Below are positions 8,528-16,927 of a DNA stretch of 64,000 nucleotides, piece after piece. This stretch comes from an uncultured archaeon (lineage in GTDB: Archaea > Nanobdellota > Nanobdellia > Woesearchaeales > CAIVOO01): positions 90,527-154,526 of the forward strand of contig CAIVED010000024.1 in assembly GCA_903904885.1 (NCBI GenBank), given 5' to 3'. The notes beneath the pieces were generated by a model, which was not told the origin of the DNA, searched no databases, and worked only from the letters and a program-made list of their open reading frames with translations. Within the stretch, counting starts at the first letter, position 1. The number at the start of each line of letters is the position of its first letter. The translations under genes and the position numbers were made by a program.

Positions 8528-9535
8528 TTAGCGCATCAAAAACAGCAAAACAACCAGCAGAATTCCATTAACAAGCTGCATCAGCCAGGCAGGAGCCAGC
8601 TTCTTCCTGGCAAAGGCATAGTATAGTAATATAGGCAGTTGGACAAGGGCCATAACTGCCAGGGAAACCGCCAGTATGGCGGCTATGCTGAGGTAGAACA
8701 CCAGAAGCCCGGCGTATAGAACATAATATAGTACTTCATTTGCTTTCTCATATTTCTTGGTAAACCGAAGAATAAGCGTTGCTATTGCAGTGTAAGCCAG
8801 TATCAGCAAAAACAGGGTAAGCATGCTTTGGCCGTTCAGATAGACTGCAAAAACATCAAGAATTGCCACAACAAACAAAACCTTCTCATTGTGGAAAAAT
8901 GACTGCTCCAGCGCAATAGAGGCATTGGAAACCATATTGGCAAGAACAGGCGTGACTTTTATGCTGAGCATTACAAGATAAAATGCTATCAAAAGGTAGA
9001 GGTGGTTTCTTTCAGGCGTTACCACAAATACAATTATGTCAATGACAAACATCATGAAAAGAGCATCCTCAAGCAGATTGCCGCCTTTCATTATGTCGCT
9101 GAACATCCATTTGAATATGCTTCTCTTGTTCCAGTGCTCCCTTGCAGAGCCGTAGCTGAAGCTCCTGTAAAGCAGGAACATGTTTGACAGCAATATTGCG
9201 ACAATTCCTGCAGTAAACGGGCTTGTCCTGATATGGTCAATGAATGTCAATGTTACTGACTTGGCTACAAGGAAAAAGACAGCGATGAAGTGCCAGTAAA
9301 CAAGAAACGGGTTGAAGCCGAAGCTCTGGAATTTTGCCAGCTCGCCAAGGATTGTCAATGGGGGGAAATGGTCCGGATTAGGGTTGAAGTTCACAATCGC
9401 AAAGAAGTTTAGAAGCTGAAGAACAAGAAAGATGTAATTGATGTTGCTTGCCAAAGAATAGAAAAGGAATTCAAATGTAAGCTTCTGGAAATTGCTGCTG
9501 CCCCGCAATAGCTGATGCCTATGAGTTAGCTTCAT
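8528..9535 (-). CDS. Multi-pass membrane protein, unknown
   Basis: 335 residues with about eight hydrophobic segments (for example NINYIFLVLQLLNFFAIVNF, AGIVAILLSNMFLLY, LLVFYLSIAAILAVSLAVMA). The short soluble N-terminus contains HRHQLLRG. No transporter or enzyme motif is recognised. Its ATG overlaps the stop of the upstream nth gene by four bases (9532-9535), so the two are co-transcribed and probably translationally coupled. The downstream stretch 8427-8527 holds only the dockerin gene promoter (ATATATAAAC near 8451-8460). Confidence 0.65.
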   Translation of the reverse strand: MKLTHRHQLLRGSSNFQKLTFEFLFYSLASNINYIFLVLQLLNFFAIVNFNPNPDHFPPLTILGELAKFQSFGFNPFLVYWHFIAVFFLVAKSVTLTFIDHIRTSPFTAGIVAILLSNMFLLYRSFSYGSAREHWNKRSIFKWMFSDIMKGGNLLEDALFMMFVIDIIVFVVTPERNHLYLLIAFYLVMLSIKVTPVLANMVSNASIALEQSFFHNEKVLFVVAILDVFAVYLNGQSMLTLFLLILAYTAIATLILRFTKKYEKANEVLYYVLYAGLLVFYLSIAAILAVSLAVMALVQLPILLYYAFARKKLAPAWLMQLVNGILLVVLLFLMR

Positions 9536-10215
9536 TTAACTTTCCTCTTCAAATCTTTGTATTTATAAACACAATACTTCTCAATCAAGCAGGAACCGCA
9601 CTTCGGATACGCTGTCGTGCAGATGTTCTGTCCATAAATAACAAGATAATCATTGTAGACAGGCCAGTATCTCTTTGGAAGGACTTTCCTCAGCTGTTTT
9701 TCTGTCTCGTCGGCATTCTTTGTTTTCACCAAACCCAATCTGTTGGAAATCACATGAACATGGACGTCAACCGCAAGCGCTTCCTTGCTCCTGTGGCCGT
9801 GCATCATGACGATGTTGGCGGTTTTCCTTCCGACGCCTTTCAGCGTCAGCAATTCTTCAAATGTATGCGGAACCTTTGAATGATATTTTTTTATCAGTGT
9901 TTTGGCTATGTCTCTTATTCTCAAGGCCTTGGTCTTGTAAAAATTGACCGGCCTGATTATTTTTTTAATTCTGTCAAGAGGCAAACATGCTAATTTCTTG
10001 GGCGTATCAGCTACTTTGAACAAATCCTTTGAAACCCTCTCAGTGGTAATATCCTGGGTTCTCAAGCTAAGAATACATGATATCAAAACCCGGAAAGGGT
10101 TGCTTCTCATCCCAATCTCAGTCAGAATAGGAGGCCTGTATTTCTCGTAGAATGTTTTTAGTTTCCTTATCACTGCCGGAATGTCTGAAGGGTTTGCCAT
10201 GGCATTCTTTTTCAT
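9532..10215 (-). CDS. nth: Endonuclease III (DNA glycosylase/AP lyase)
   Basis: 227 residues, normal for the family. The helix-hairpin-helix and catalytic region is LKGVGRKTANIVMMHG (catalytic Lys in GRKTA) followed by AVDVHVHVISNRLG (catalytic Asp). The C-terminal 4Fe-4S loop has four cysteines, C-x6-C-x2-C-x5-C, in CTTAYPKCGSCLIEKYC. It removes oxidised pyrimidines and cleaves AP sites. A TATA box at about 10240-10250 on this strand supports the upstream ATG at 10215; an alternative ATG (MANPSDIP) is 15 bases in. Co-transcribed with the membrane protein that follows. Confidence 0.95.
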   Translation of the reverse strand: MKKNAMANPSDIPAVIRKLKTFYEKYRPPILTEIGMRSNPFRVLISCILSLRTQDITTERVSKDLFKVADTPKKLACLPLDRIKKIIRPVNFYKTKALRIRDIAKTLIKKYHSKVPHTFEELLTLKGVGRKTANIVMMHGHRSKEALAVDVHVHVISNRLGLVKTKNADETEKQLRKVLPKRYWPVYNDYLVIYGQNICTTAYPKCGSCLIEKYCVYKYKDLKRKVK

Positions 10216-10278
10216 AGGAAGTTTTTAAAGTTTGTTTTTTAGCAATATTTAAATACTCTAAATTATTAAAAACAGCAA

Positions 10279-10677
10279 ATGAACAAAATAGTAATATTTG
10301 CTGCTTTGATTCTGATCGTTTCCTTAGTTGGATGCGCACAGCAGCAGCCTGCCCAAAAAACTCTAAATGAGTCGCAGCAAACTCAAAAGCAGCCTGTTCA
10401 GCAGCAGGGCCAGGTGGCAGTAGGGATTGAAAAAACTGCTGAGGCAGTATCAATCAGAGGTTTTGCCTTCAACCCAGCAAACCTTGCAATCAATGCAGGC
10501 ACAACTGTGAAATGGACAAATGAAGATTCTGCTCCGCATTCAATAAAATCAGAGAACTTTAAATCCGGCACATTAAGCAGCGGGGACAGCTATGAATTTC
10601 GGTTCGTAACTCCTGGGATTTATGATTACAACTGCGGAATCCACCCGTCAATGAAAGGGCAGATAATTGTGAAATAA
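10279..10677 (+). CDS. Cupredoxin lipoprotein (plastocyanin/amicyanin-like)
   Basis: 132 residues. The signal peptide ends in a lipobox (LVGCAQ), so the protein should be lipid-anchored outside. A Gln-rich linker leads to a type I copper domain (residues 55-132): GFAFNPANLAINAGTTVKW, copper ligand His in SAPHSI, then the Cys-His-Met cluster NCGIHPSMKG. It probably shuttles electrons to or from a membrane partner. One base separates it from the following membrane-protein gene, indicating an operon. A TATA box (ATTTAAATA) near 10246-10254 fits an ATG start. Confidence 0.9.
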   Translation: MNKIVIFAALILIVSLVGCAQQQPAQKTLNESQQTQKQPVQQQGQVAVGIEKTAEAVSIRGFAFNPANLAINAGTTVKWTNEDSAPHSIKSENFKSGTLSSGDSYEFRFVTPGIYDYNCGIHPSMKGQIIVK

Positions 10678-10678
10678 A

Positions 10679-10891
10679 ATGCTAAACAACATAAGCTATT
10701 TCCTTATCTTCGGCAAGCCGCTGATGATGTACCTTGGGATAATTGTTCTCACACTATTCTCCACAACCGCCTATTTCGGCTGGAGGGCATTGACCGGCAG
10801 GGGAACAGTCAAGAGGCATCTTATGATGGTGAAGATTTCATTTGCAGTTGCGGCGGTTCATGCTGTTCTGGGAATACTGGCGTTTTTCTGA
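10679..10891 (+). CDS. Small two- to three-helix membrane protein
   Basis: 70 residues with hydrophobic segments YLGIIVLTLFSTTAYFGW and ISFAVAAVHAVLGILAFF separated by a basic loop (TGRGTVKRHL). The conserved-looking His in KRHLMM and AAVHA could bind metal or haem, but no family is recognised. It starts one base after the cupredoxin stop, so it may be its membrane partner. That link is inferred from the operon only. Confidence 0.65.
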   Translation: MLNNISYFLIFGKPLMMYLGIIVLTLFSTTAYFGWRALTGRGTVKRHLMMVKISFAVAAVHAVLGILAFF

Positions 10892-10900
10892 TAAGAATGC

Positions 10901-11413
10901 CTATCCTTTTATTTTATAACCAATCATCTCCAATATGGCAGGTACAATTATTTTTTCTAGGTCAGATGGCATGAAAATGTATCTGTCCTTTCCTCCCCTG
11001 TTTAAACTGCGTAATCTTGGAAGAATAATCTTTGAATTGGGCGCACCTTCATAGTCGCCGTTTGTTGAGAGAATTAAAAAAGGTATATCCCGGTTGGGGC
11101 CTTTAATTTCCCTTATTTTTTTCATGATAGCTAATCCAGTAAATCTATCATCTAGTTCAGGGTCTTTTGCCACAGCTTTTTTTCCTGCCATTGACGATGG
11201 CAATTTTATCCCGGTGATAAGCAAATCATATTCTTTATGGAATGCAGGTCCGTCCCAATCTGGGCCCACAAAATCATCAGGATCATCGAAATCTTCTGCG
11301 TTTACCCCAGGATATTGCGCTATAGCATATTTTATATCAGGCCTGGTCCATACAACACCCTCAGGGTATGACTCTTCAATCATTATTGCGATGTTTTTCT
11401 CTGCTCTATCCAT
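10901..11413 (-). CDS. Response-regulator-receiver-like protein
   Basis: 170 residues from ATG 11413, chosen because a TATA-like TTAAATATTTTT lies about 25 nt upstream; a longer reading frame to 11446 would include the promoter. YDLLITGIKLP resembles the receiver phospho-acceptor strand, but the usual Asp is replaced by Gly/Thr (LLITGI); it is followed by GLAIMKKIREI and IPFLILSTNGD, matching helix 3 and the Ser/Thr strand of a CheY fold. It probably has no phosphorylation or a shifted acceptor. No DNA-binding domain is present. Function unknown. Confidence 0.5.
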   Translation of the reverse strand: MDRAEKNIAIMIEESYPEGVVWTRPDIKYAIAQYPGVNAEDFDDPDDFVGPDWDGPAFHKEYDLLITGIKLPSSMAGKKAVAKDPELDDRFTGLAIMKKIREIKGPNRDIPFLILSTNGDYEGAPNSKIILPRLRSLNRGGKDRYIFMPSDLEKIIVPAILEMIGYKIKG

Positions 11414-11457
11414 CCGAATAATAAAACAAGAAAAATATTTAAGCATTGCCTTAGTCC

Positions 11458-11889
11458 TTATTTAGTTACTAACCAATCCCCTTCCTTAATTCCTAGCCTG
11501 TCAGCCAGCCCGTCGTTTATCTCAAGAACGTACATTGCACTCTTGTCGGGGCTCATCGTAGGGCAGGTGTCATTCCTGCAGGGCTGGACATTGTGGGCAA
11601 TAAAAACAACTCTCTTATTGCTGTCAATCCAGATCATATCAAGCGGGATTAGTGTGTTTTTCATCCAGAAAGGATAAACTCCCTCGTTTTCAAAAACAAA
11701 AAGCATTCCCCTGTCCATGTCCATTTTTTCAACAAACATCAGACCCCGTTCCCGCTCTATGCCTGTATCTGCAATATCAACATTAAAGCAGCTTCCAGCT
11801 AAACAGGCTTTTTCTATCATTTTGTTTGTATTAATTGCGCATCCGAATAATAAAAAGGAAGCAAGCAAAAGAATAATCGCTCTTTTCAT
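11458..11889 (-). CDS. DUF192 family lipoprotein
   Basis: 143 residues. Signal peptide with lipobox LLFGCAI, then a DUF192/COG1430 domain: ERERGLMFVEKMDMDRGMLF, YPFWMKNTLIPLDMIWID and the NVQPCRNDTC region. The family is a small beta-barrel of unknown function, often exported. Two cysteine pairs may form disulfides. It overlaps the previous gene's stop by four bases (11886-11889), so it is the second gene of an operon. Confidence 0.85.
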   Translation of the reverse strand: MKRAIILLLASFLLFGCAINTNKMIEKACLAGSCFNVDIADTGIERERGLMFVEKMDMDRGMLFVFENEGVYPFWMKNTLIPLDMIWIDSNKRVVFIAHNVQPCRNDTCPTMSPDKSAMYVLEINDGLADRLGIKEGDWLVTK

Positions 11890-12527
11890 TTTTTCAGTAT
11901 AATTATATTCCCCCTCCCTTTCTTTATCTTCTCAACAATCCCTTTGTGCTCCAGTTCGGCAATCATTAAGCTTATCTTTGCCTCTGAAAGGGGAATCTCT
12001 TTTCTTATCTCTTTCTGCGTTGCCCTTCCGCCCTGCTTTTTTATTATCCTAACCAAATTGTCAATGTCTTCATCCAGCCCCTGGGCCGGCTTTTTCCCTC
12101 TTTTTATTATTATGTAGAAAGCAAAGAACAGGATTAGCAGGATTCCAACTATAACAAAGAGGTAATTAAACGAGGTTTTTTCTTCAGCAACGCTTCCGCC
12201 AATATCCTCCTCAATGGGAGGCATCTCATCCAAATCAGGGAACATTATCAGGTCTATTATGTAGTTCCCTTCTTTTTCAACAGTCAGGTTTTCAGCTGCC
12301 TGCAACTCACCAAGTTTTGCGCTTATAACATAACTCCCCACAGGCACTTCAAACGAATAGCTCCCGTCTTTGGCAACAAATGTCTGCTTTGGAACGGTGT
12401 TGATTTCAACGATGGCATTTTTTGCTGTATTCAGCGATTCATCGTACACGATTCCGGATATTGCTGCAGCATGGCAAATGGATGAAAAGAGGATTATCAT
12501 TAGCCCCAACAAAAGCATTTTTTTCAT
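11886..12527 (-). CDS. Membrane protein: exported beta domain, one helix, cytoplasmic winged helix
   Basis: 213 residues. A signal peptide (MLLLGLMIILFSSICHA) is followed by a carboxypeptidase-regulatory-like beta sandwich (SGIVYDESLNTAKNAIVEI ... GSYSFEVPVGSY). A transmembrane helix (YLFVIVGILLILFFAFYI, about 123-142) and a winged helix-turn-helix (ATQKEIRKEIPLSEAKISLM, then ELEHKGIVEKIKKGRGN) come next. This design suggests a one-protein membrane sensor that reports an outside state to DNA. It leads the DUF192 gene with a four-base overlap. The regulatory role is inferred from domains. Confidence 0.72.
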   Translation of the reverse strand: MKKMLLLGLMIILFSSICHAAAISGIVYDESLNTAKNAIVEINTVPKQTFVAKDGSYSFEVPVGSYVISAKLGELQAAENLTVEKEGNYIIDLIMFPDLDEMPPIEEDIGGSVAEEKTSFNYLFVIVGILLILFFAFYIIIKRGKKPAQGLDEDIDNLVRIIKKQGGRATQKEIRKEIPLSEAKISLMIAELEHKGIVEKIKKGRGNIIILKK

Positions 12528-12597
12528 TGGCCTGTTTTAACCCCTTTTAATTTAAAAATCTTGTGGATTTGGCCTTCTTTAAGCCGGATAAAGCAGA

Positions 12598-12661
12598 ATA
12601 AAGCTTTGTAAAGCTTTATGCCTGTGTTTTGAAACTTCAAAAAGCCTAATCCGAAAGTTTC
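12598..12661. promoter_or_regulatory. Perfect 10-bp palindrome plus a second inverted repeat
   Basis: ATAAAGCTTT (12598-12607), two bases, AAAGCTTTAT (12610-12619), followed by GAAACTT ... AAGTTTC pairing between about 12630 and 12661. The region lies between divergent transcription units (11886-12527 minus, 12724 plus). It may be an operator or back-to-back terminators. The rest of 12528-12723 holds only a TATA box (AATTATAAATC near 12680) for the next gene. Confidence 0.5.
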
Positions 12662-12723
12662 TTTATAAGCAAGCAAAACAATTATAAATCATGAACACTG
12701 AAAATGTTCGGAGGTAATTTACA

Positions 12724-13641
12724 ATGAAAAGGATTATTGCATTGTTGGCGATGTTGCTTCTTGTCGCTGCAGTTGTGCCCATGGCGCTTGCAGACAATGA
12801 TACAGGCAACGCAACAGGAACAGCACGGCTTGGCCTGGTTAAAGAAAAAATCCAGCTTGCCGTTGAAAGATACCAGGACGCACTGGGCAAATACAAAAAT
12901 GCGATAGATAAATATGAAAGCGCAAAGAAGGATTTCCTGGCAGCAGAGGGAAAGGCAAACAATTTCGGGAGCGCTAACCTGACTCCTGAGCTGATGAACA
13001 AGACAAAGGATTTCCTTTACAATTCAATAGACAAGGGCGTAAGCAACCTTGAAACGGTCAAGGCATGGATTGAGAAAGTTAACATAAGCCAGGACCAGAA
13101 GGACACGCTTACCCTGGAGCTTGACCAGCACATAGCAAACCTTAACAGCCTGAAAAGGGATGTAGATGATATTGTAATAAAGATCCAGGCAGTTGACGCG
13201 GCAAGAAAGATAAGGAGCGAATGGCAGTATGCAAAGAAAACCATAAAGAAGTCTGTCGGCCTTGCAATAAGCGCGAGGACCGCTCTTGTGACAAACCAGC
13301 TTTCCACATTGTCAAACAGGCTGCAAAGCAGGGTGGATGCACTAAAGGCAGACAACAAGGATATTTCAAAAATCCAGCCTCTAATAGACAAATTCGATGA
13401 GAAGCTAAGCCTCGCAACGCAGGATTATAATGCGGCAAATGCGAAATTCCAGGCAATATCTGACAGCCAGGATGAGAACAAGGTCATGCAGCAGGGAATG
13501 GAGCTGTTGAGGAGTGCCCACCAGGACCTTAAGGATGCCCAGGGAATTCTCGTGCAGATTGTCAAGGAATTCCGGGCGCTGAACACTCCGATTGACACGG
13601 AACTTAACAGGACATCGACAGCAATAGGTGAAGATTCATGA
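12724..13641 (+). CDS. Exported coiled-coil protein
   Basis: 305 residues. A signal peptide (MKRIIALLAMLLLVAAVVPM, cleavage after ALA) is followed by an almost wholly helical, charged sequence with heptad-like stretches (ERYQDALGKYKNAIDKYESA; LDQHIANLNSLKRDVDDI). No enzyme motif. It is preceded by GGAGGT, a ribosome site a few bases before the ATG, and overlaps the downstream lipoprotein gene by four bases. Probably an extracellular structural or tethering protein; no family recognised. Confidence 0.65.
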   Translation: MKRIIALLAMLLLVAAVVPMALADNDTGNATGTARLGLVKEKIQLAVERYQDALGKYKNAIDKYESAKKDFLAAEGKANNFGSANLTPELMNKTKDFLYNSIDKGVSNLETVKAWIEKVNISQDQKDTLTLELDQHIANLNSLKRDVDDIVIKIQAVDAARKIRSEWQYAKKTIKKSVGLAISARTALVTNQLSTLSNRLQSRVDALKADNKDISKIQPLIDKFDEKLSLATQDYNAANAKFQAISDSQDENKVMQQGMELLRSAHQDLKDAQGILVQIVKEFRALNTPIDTELNRTSTAIGEDS

Positions 13642-13949
13642 GAAAGGAAATTGTTTTTTTGGTTTCAATGGTTTTGCTTGCGGTTTTGGTAGCCGGATGC
13701 GGAGCTGTTGAAAAAAGGACAACGAAAACAATAGGTCCGGTTGCACCTGCCCAGCCAGCGGCATCTGTGCCGTCGGCTCCGGCTGCAGCACCGGCTGCGC
13801 CTTCAGCAGCAGCACCTGTTGTGTCAGCTTCAGACCAGACCTTGTCAACCATAGGAAACCAGATAGACTCGCTTGACAGCCTGGGCTCGGATGTGGACAC
13901 AAACAGCCTCGACTCGCTTGACAGTGATTTGAACCTGGTTGCTTCCTGA
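13638..13949 (+). CDS. Small Ala/Pro-rich lipoprotein
   Basis: 103 residues. Signal peptide with lipobox VAGCGA, then an Ala/Pro low-complexity linker and a C-terminal repeat of Leu-Asp-Ser (LDSLGSDVDTNSLDSLDSDL). Start ATGA overlaps the stop of the coiled-coil gene, so the two are co-translated and may form one surface complex. Function unknown. Confidence 0.65.
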   Translation: MRKEIVFLVSMVLLAVLVAGCGAVEKRTTKTIGPVAPAQPAASVPSAPAAAPAAPSAAAPVVSASDQTLSTIGNQIDSLDSLGSDVDTNSLDSLDSDLNLVAS

Positions 13950-13974
13950 TTCGCAGGAAGCGTATTTTATTTTT

Positions 13975-14493
13975 TTAATTTCCCCTTATGGCCCTTGGGA
14001 TAACAATCTCCTGATGTTTCAATCCAAAAAACTTCGTTACAATCCGGGCGTCAGTCGTTGAGAAATGACTGATGGCAGATTCCAAATCACTTACCTCGAA
14101 CTTCAGCCCATAGTTTGGCTGGTGAAATATGATTTCATCTTTGCAATAGCCGCTTCCGAGGTATATTGCTGTGTGGCAAAGCGGCCCTTCTTCATGGTAT
14201 AATGCAACAATCCCGTCATTTGTTTTTTCCTCAATGCAAAACTGTGATATAAACTTTCTCATGTACTCCGGGGGCACGTAGGCGGGCCTTTCCAGTTTTG
14301 TCAAGCCAAGGGCAAAAAGCGTTGTTCCGTGGCAATTGCTCATCCTGTTTGCATATGCGTATGACTTGCCAGCAAACTTTCGCATCCCCAGTCCGCTGTG
14401 TTCTAAGAGATAGACTATATTGTCTCTTCGTGAGGACATTTCTATTAGCCTTTTTGCTTCGCTTTCAATCCTGCCTTGCAAAGTTATTTTCAT
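13975..14493 (-). CDS. NlpC/P60-like putative cysteine peptidase or amidase
   Basis: 172 residues from ATG 14493 (MKITLQGRIE), supported by the TATA-like TTTTATAATTT about 25 nt upstream. A longer ORF to 14586 overlaps ogg and is less likely. A Cys followed by a helix (MSNCHGTTLFALGL) and a later His in CHTAIYLGSG with downstream IFHQPNYG match the Cys-His arrangement of papain-like NlpC/P60 and CHAP folds. No signal peptide, so it would act in the cytosol. Substrate unknown. Confidence 0.55.
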   Translation of the reverse strand: MKITLQGRIESEAKRLIEMSSRRDNIVYLLEHSGLGMRKFAGKSYAYANRMSNCHGTTLFALGLTKLERPAYVPPEYMRKFISQFCIEEKTNDGIVALYHEEGPLCHTAIYLGSGYCKDEIIFHQPNYGLKFEVSDLESAISHFSTTDARIVTKFFGLKHQEIVIPRAIRGN

Positions 14494-14516
14494 GGGCAGG
14501 CAAAGGATAGAAAAAA

Positions 14517-15329
14517 TTATAAAACTTGCCTGTTTCGCCTGTAATGATATAAGAACTCCTGGGCATATCCCGCATTTTTTCCCCATTTTTTCTGCGCAAA
14601 CTCCCTGATTTTCTTCTCGCTGGTTTTTTTGCCGTTGAAATAAAGCTCTTCCATCACTCTCTTCACCCAGACGTCAACTGGAAAAGCCTCTCCGAATCCC
14701 AAAGAGAACAATAGGACGCAGTCAGCAACCTTCTCGCCGACGCCTTTCAGCTTCATCAGCTCTTTTTTTGCCGCTTCATAGCTTAATTTTCTCAGGGAAC
14801 TGAGCCATTTTTCATCGGCTTTCTTTGCTGTCTCATAGACAAAGGGCGAACGGAAGCCGCAGCCGCAGTTTCGGATTGTGCAAAGATTTTTAATCTCGCT
14901 TTTTTCAGGGAAACTGTACGAAACATAATCCCCAGATTTTATTTTTCTCCCGAAGCATCTTGAAATCTCATCTATGTTTCTTTTTATTTTCGGGATATTT
15001 GATGCAGAGGAGAGTATGAATGAAATCAGGCACTCCCACGAATTTTGCCTGCAGATTCTCAGCCCGGGATATTTTTTGATTGCAGAAGCGACGAATTTGT
15101 CCTTTTTCAATTCTGAAATTATTTTTTCATAATTCTCATCAAGCGCAAAATAGTTTTTTATGAATTTCTCAGATGCGCCGTTAAAAAGCAAGTCATCACC
15201 TTCCTGCCTCAGTTTTATTATTTTGCCCCCGGCAATTAAATAGTAAAATCCTGCTTTTTTCTCCTGCCTGAAAAGCTGCCCGCACTCCAGCGTGTGCTTC
15301 AGGTCAAAGTTCCTTGTTTTTATTTTCAT
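14517..15329 (-). CDS. ogg: 8-oxoguanine DNA glycosylase / AP lyase (Ogg family)
   Basis: 270 residues. The N-terminus (FDLKHTLECGQLFRQ) is the OGG-N type beta domain. The HhH-GPD region is LKGVGEKVADCVLLFSLGF with catalytic Lys in GEKVAD, followed by AFPVDVWVKRVM with catalytic Asp. It excises 8-oxoG and nicks the strand. It begins inside the stop of the 54-residue membrane ORF (ATGA overlap), so the two are an operon. It complements endonuclease III and endonuclease Q in this window. Confidence 0.92.
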   Translation of the reverse strand: MKIKTRNFDLKHTLECGQLFRQEKKAGFYYLIAGGKIIKLRQEGDDLLFNGASEKFIKNYFALDENYEKIISELKKDKFVASAIKKYPGLRICRQNSWECLISFILSSASNIPKIKRNIDEISRCFGRKIKSGDYVSYSFPEKSEIKNLCTIRNCGCGFRSPFVYETAKKADEKWLSSLRKLSYEAAKKELMKLKGVGEKVADCVLLFSLGFGEAFPVDVWVKRVMEELYFNGKKTSEKKIREFAQKKWGKNAGYAQEFLYHYRRNRQVL

Positions 15330-15490
15330 TTTACAAGCTTTATGATTCCCAGAGAAACAACCGCAACCAGGACTATTATTGCCCAGAAAACAATGTGCGA
15401 GTACAAACCCAGTCCGATAAAAAGAAGGTTCAGGAAGAGTGTGGCAATTGCCACAACCGCAACTCCTTTTTTTAAAAACACCTTGTTCAT
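15326..15490 (-). CDS. 54-residue membrane protein upstream of ogg
   Basis: A short ORF beginning MNKVFLKKGVAVVAIATLF with two hydrophobic segments (VAVVAIATLFLNLLFIGLGL and IVFWAIIVLVAVVSLGII) and a C-terminal Lys. Its TGA overlaps the ATG of ogg in the sequence ATGA. Coupled start, membrane-like composition and clean length suggest that it is real. Function unknown. Confidence 0.6.
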   Translation of the reverse strand: MNKVFLKKGVAVVAIATLFLNLLFIGLGLYSHIVFWAIIVLVAVVSLGIIKLVK

Positions 15491-15533
15491 GGGGGACTGG
15501 TGGCAGTAATGTTTATATTGCTTTCGCAGAAGT

Positions 15534-15830
15534 TTAGCTAAGTCCTATCTTCTCATGTATGAGCTTTTCCAGCTTTTTCTGCTTTTTGGTAAGGTCAAAG
15601 TACATGAAAACAGAATAAATGAGGTCTGCCACTATCAGTAGTATTGTCAGGGCAAAAAAGCAGACTTTAACAAGCTTGCTTGCTGAGAAATAGGTGACAA
15701 GAAACAAAAGTGCGATAAGCGGGATGAAGAAAGCCGTCTCAAACTGGAACATGGTCCTCTTTGATTCAATGGCAATCCTTCTCTTTTCTATGGCCGCAAT
15801 CAGCCCCTCAATCTCTTCTTTTTTGACCAT
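15534..15830 (-). CDS. Small membrane protein with flanking coiled coils
   Basis: 98 residues: an N-terminal charged helix (KKEEIEGLIAAIEKRRIAIE), two transmembrane helices (FIPLIALLFLVTYF and VCFFALTILLIVADLIYSVF), and a basic C-terminal helix (LTKKQKKLEKLIHEK). Probably a membrane-bound oligomer; no known family. Its start lies close to a TATA box around 15850-15860 on this strand. Confidence 0.6.
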   Translation of the reverse strand: MVKKEEIEGLIAAIEKRRIAIESKRTMFQFETAFFIPLIALLFLVTYFSASKLVKVCFFALTILLIVADLIYSVFMYFDLTKKQKKLEKLIHEKIGLS

Positions 15831-15976
15831 TTTGAAGCCTTAGTCTTTTTCTATTTATAAACTATGCAGGAAAGGTTATAAATTTTGGCATATCATATCG
15901 CCTCTGTGGTGGAGAGTGTAACGGATCCAGAGCATTCAGCATAATCTTTATAAATTACCTTTTACTGCCATAGCCC

Positions 15977-16366
15977 ATGATAATAGTCACTGTCAAGCCC
16001 GTCAAGGCAGAGCTCATAGATTTCTCAGTTAAGGATGAATCTGCAGAGATGAACATCTGGTTTTCCGACGGCAATCATGAGCACAAGCTGGCTTTAAACA
16101 GGAGAGTGGGCAATTCAGAAGAGCTGGCAGAGCAGATGATTATGGAAATGCGGAAGCTGGTGAAAAGCAGCCACAAGCCCGACAGCGAAGACTACGGCGA
16201 GATTCTTGTGGTAAACTTCGAAAACGAGGACGATTCTGTGAAAAAGATGCAGCGGTTCTTTGAACGGGTCAAGGACAAGATAAAAGAGGTAAAGCAGATG
16301 AGATCTGCCATGGGCTACCTCGACACTGTTAACCGGGCAAAGAAGTTTGAGTTTGAGCTTCAATAG
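15977..16366 (+). CDS. Conserved-type small soluble protein, unknown
   Basis: 129 residues, acidic and mixed alpha/beta, with no signal or membrane segment. A beta-rich first half (IIVTVKPVKAELIDFSV, MNIWFSDG) is followed by a long helix (VKKMQRFFERVKDKIKEV). A TATA box (CTTTATAAATTA, 15942-15953) about 25 nt upstream supports the ATG. No family recognised. Confidence 0.6.
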   Translation: MIIVTVKPVKAELIDFSVKDESAEMNIWFSDGNHEHKLALNRRVGNSEELAEQMIMEMRKLVKSSHKPDSEDYGEILVVNFENEDDSVKKMQRFFERVKDKIKEVKQMRSAMGYLDTVNRAKKFEFELQ

Positions 16367-16385
16367 GCATTTTGAATCTTTTGCA

Positions 16386-16626
16386 ATAAAATCTTTTTTT
16401 CTGGGCGAGTCTTAAAATCGCTTGTTTGTTCTGATATTCTGCGTTATTGCCAGAATCGCTTTTAAACTGCTTTCAGCAGTTAATAGCTATTTCTTGCGCA
16501 TGGCAATCCGCAAGAAAATGGCAAAGCCATTTTCTGCGCGCAGAAAACCCGCAGGTTTTCTTGCGTGGCAGAAGAAGCCAAATAACTTAATGATTAATGC
16601 AAGAAGTAGATACGCGGGATTTTGTT
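16386..16626 (-). repeat. Dispersed structured repeat, copy 2 (minus orientation) with embedded double hairpin
   Basis: Read on the minus strand it opens with AAAATCCCGCGTATC and shares TTCTTGCATTA, CTTCTTCTGCC, ATTGCCATGC..CAAGAA, ACTGCTGAAAGCAG, TCTGGCAATAACGCAG and GCCCAGAAA with the other copies. A double-hairpin module (16509-16565: CGCAA arms, GAAAATGGC with GCCATTTTC, GAAAACC with GGTTTTC) is inserted in it. No gene is present in 16367-16694. Confidence 0.6.
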
Positions 16627-16694
16627 AATAAATTATTCTAAAGCAACAAACATTAGGTAAGAACCAGCAAACGTTATTTATTAATCGGAAAAAC

Positions 16695-16856
16695 TTACAC
16701 CAGCATGTCATCAACATTCTTAAGAAGCTCGTCGGCTGACCTTACTGTAGAAACGCTGTTTGGGGCGTTGCACCAGGGACAGACCTTTGGAGGGTCTTTT
16801 TTGTTCTTGTCCTTGTTCTCAAACCGGTATTTGCATTTCTTGCACTGGAAAACCAT
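16695..16856 (-). CDS. 53-residue zinc-ribbon protein
   Basis: A short ORF starting MVFQCKKCKYRFENKDK and continuing to VCPWCNAPNSV. The two CxxC knuckles spaced 22 residues apart form a classic zinc ribbon. A 25-residue C-terminal helical tail follows. Archaea carry many such one-domain zinc ribbons of unknown role. The ATG is preceded by an AT-rich promoter-like stretch (TATTTAAAT near 16885-16895 on the opposite reading). Confidence 0.7.
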   Translation of the reverse strand: MVFQCKKCKYRFENKDKNKKDPPKVCPWCNAPNSVSTVRSADELLKNVDDMLV

Positions 16857-16927
16857 CTAAATCACCTTTAAATAGTAATAATATTCTAATATTTAAATGT
16901 TGCGGTTTGAAGCAGCCTGTGCCGGGA

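Noticed and set aside
15895..15936. tRNA half or small RNA upstream of the 15977 gene
   Set aside because: The stretch has a D-arm-like look and a 5-bp CTCTG/CAGAG stem, but no acceptor, anticodon or T arm can be drawn and no second half was found.
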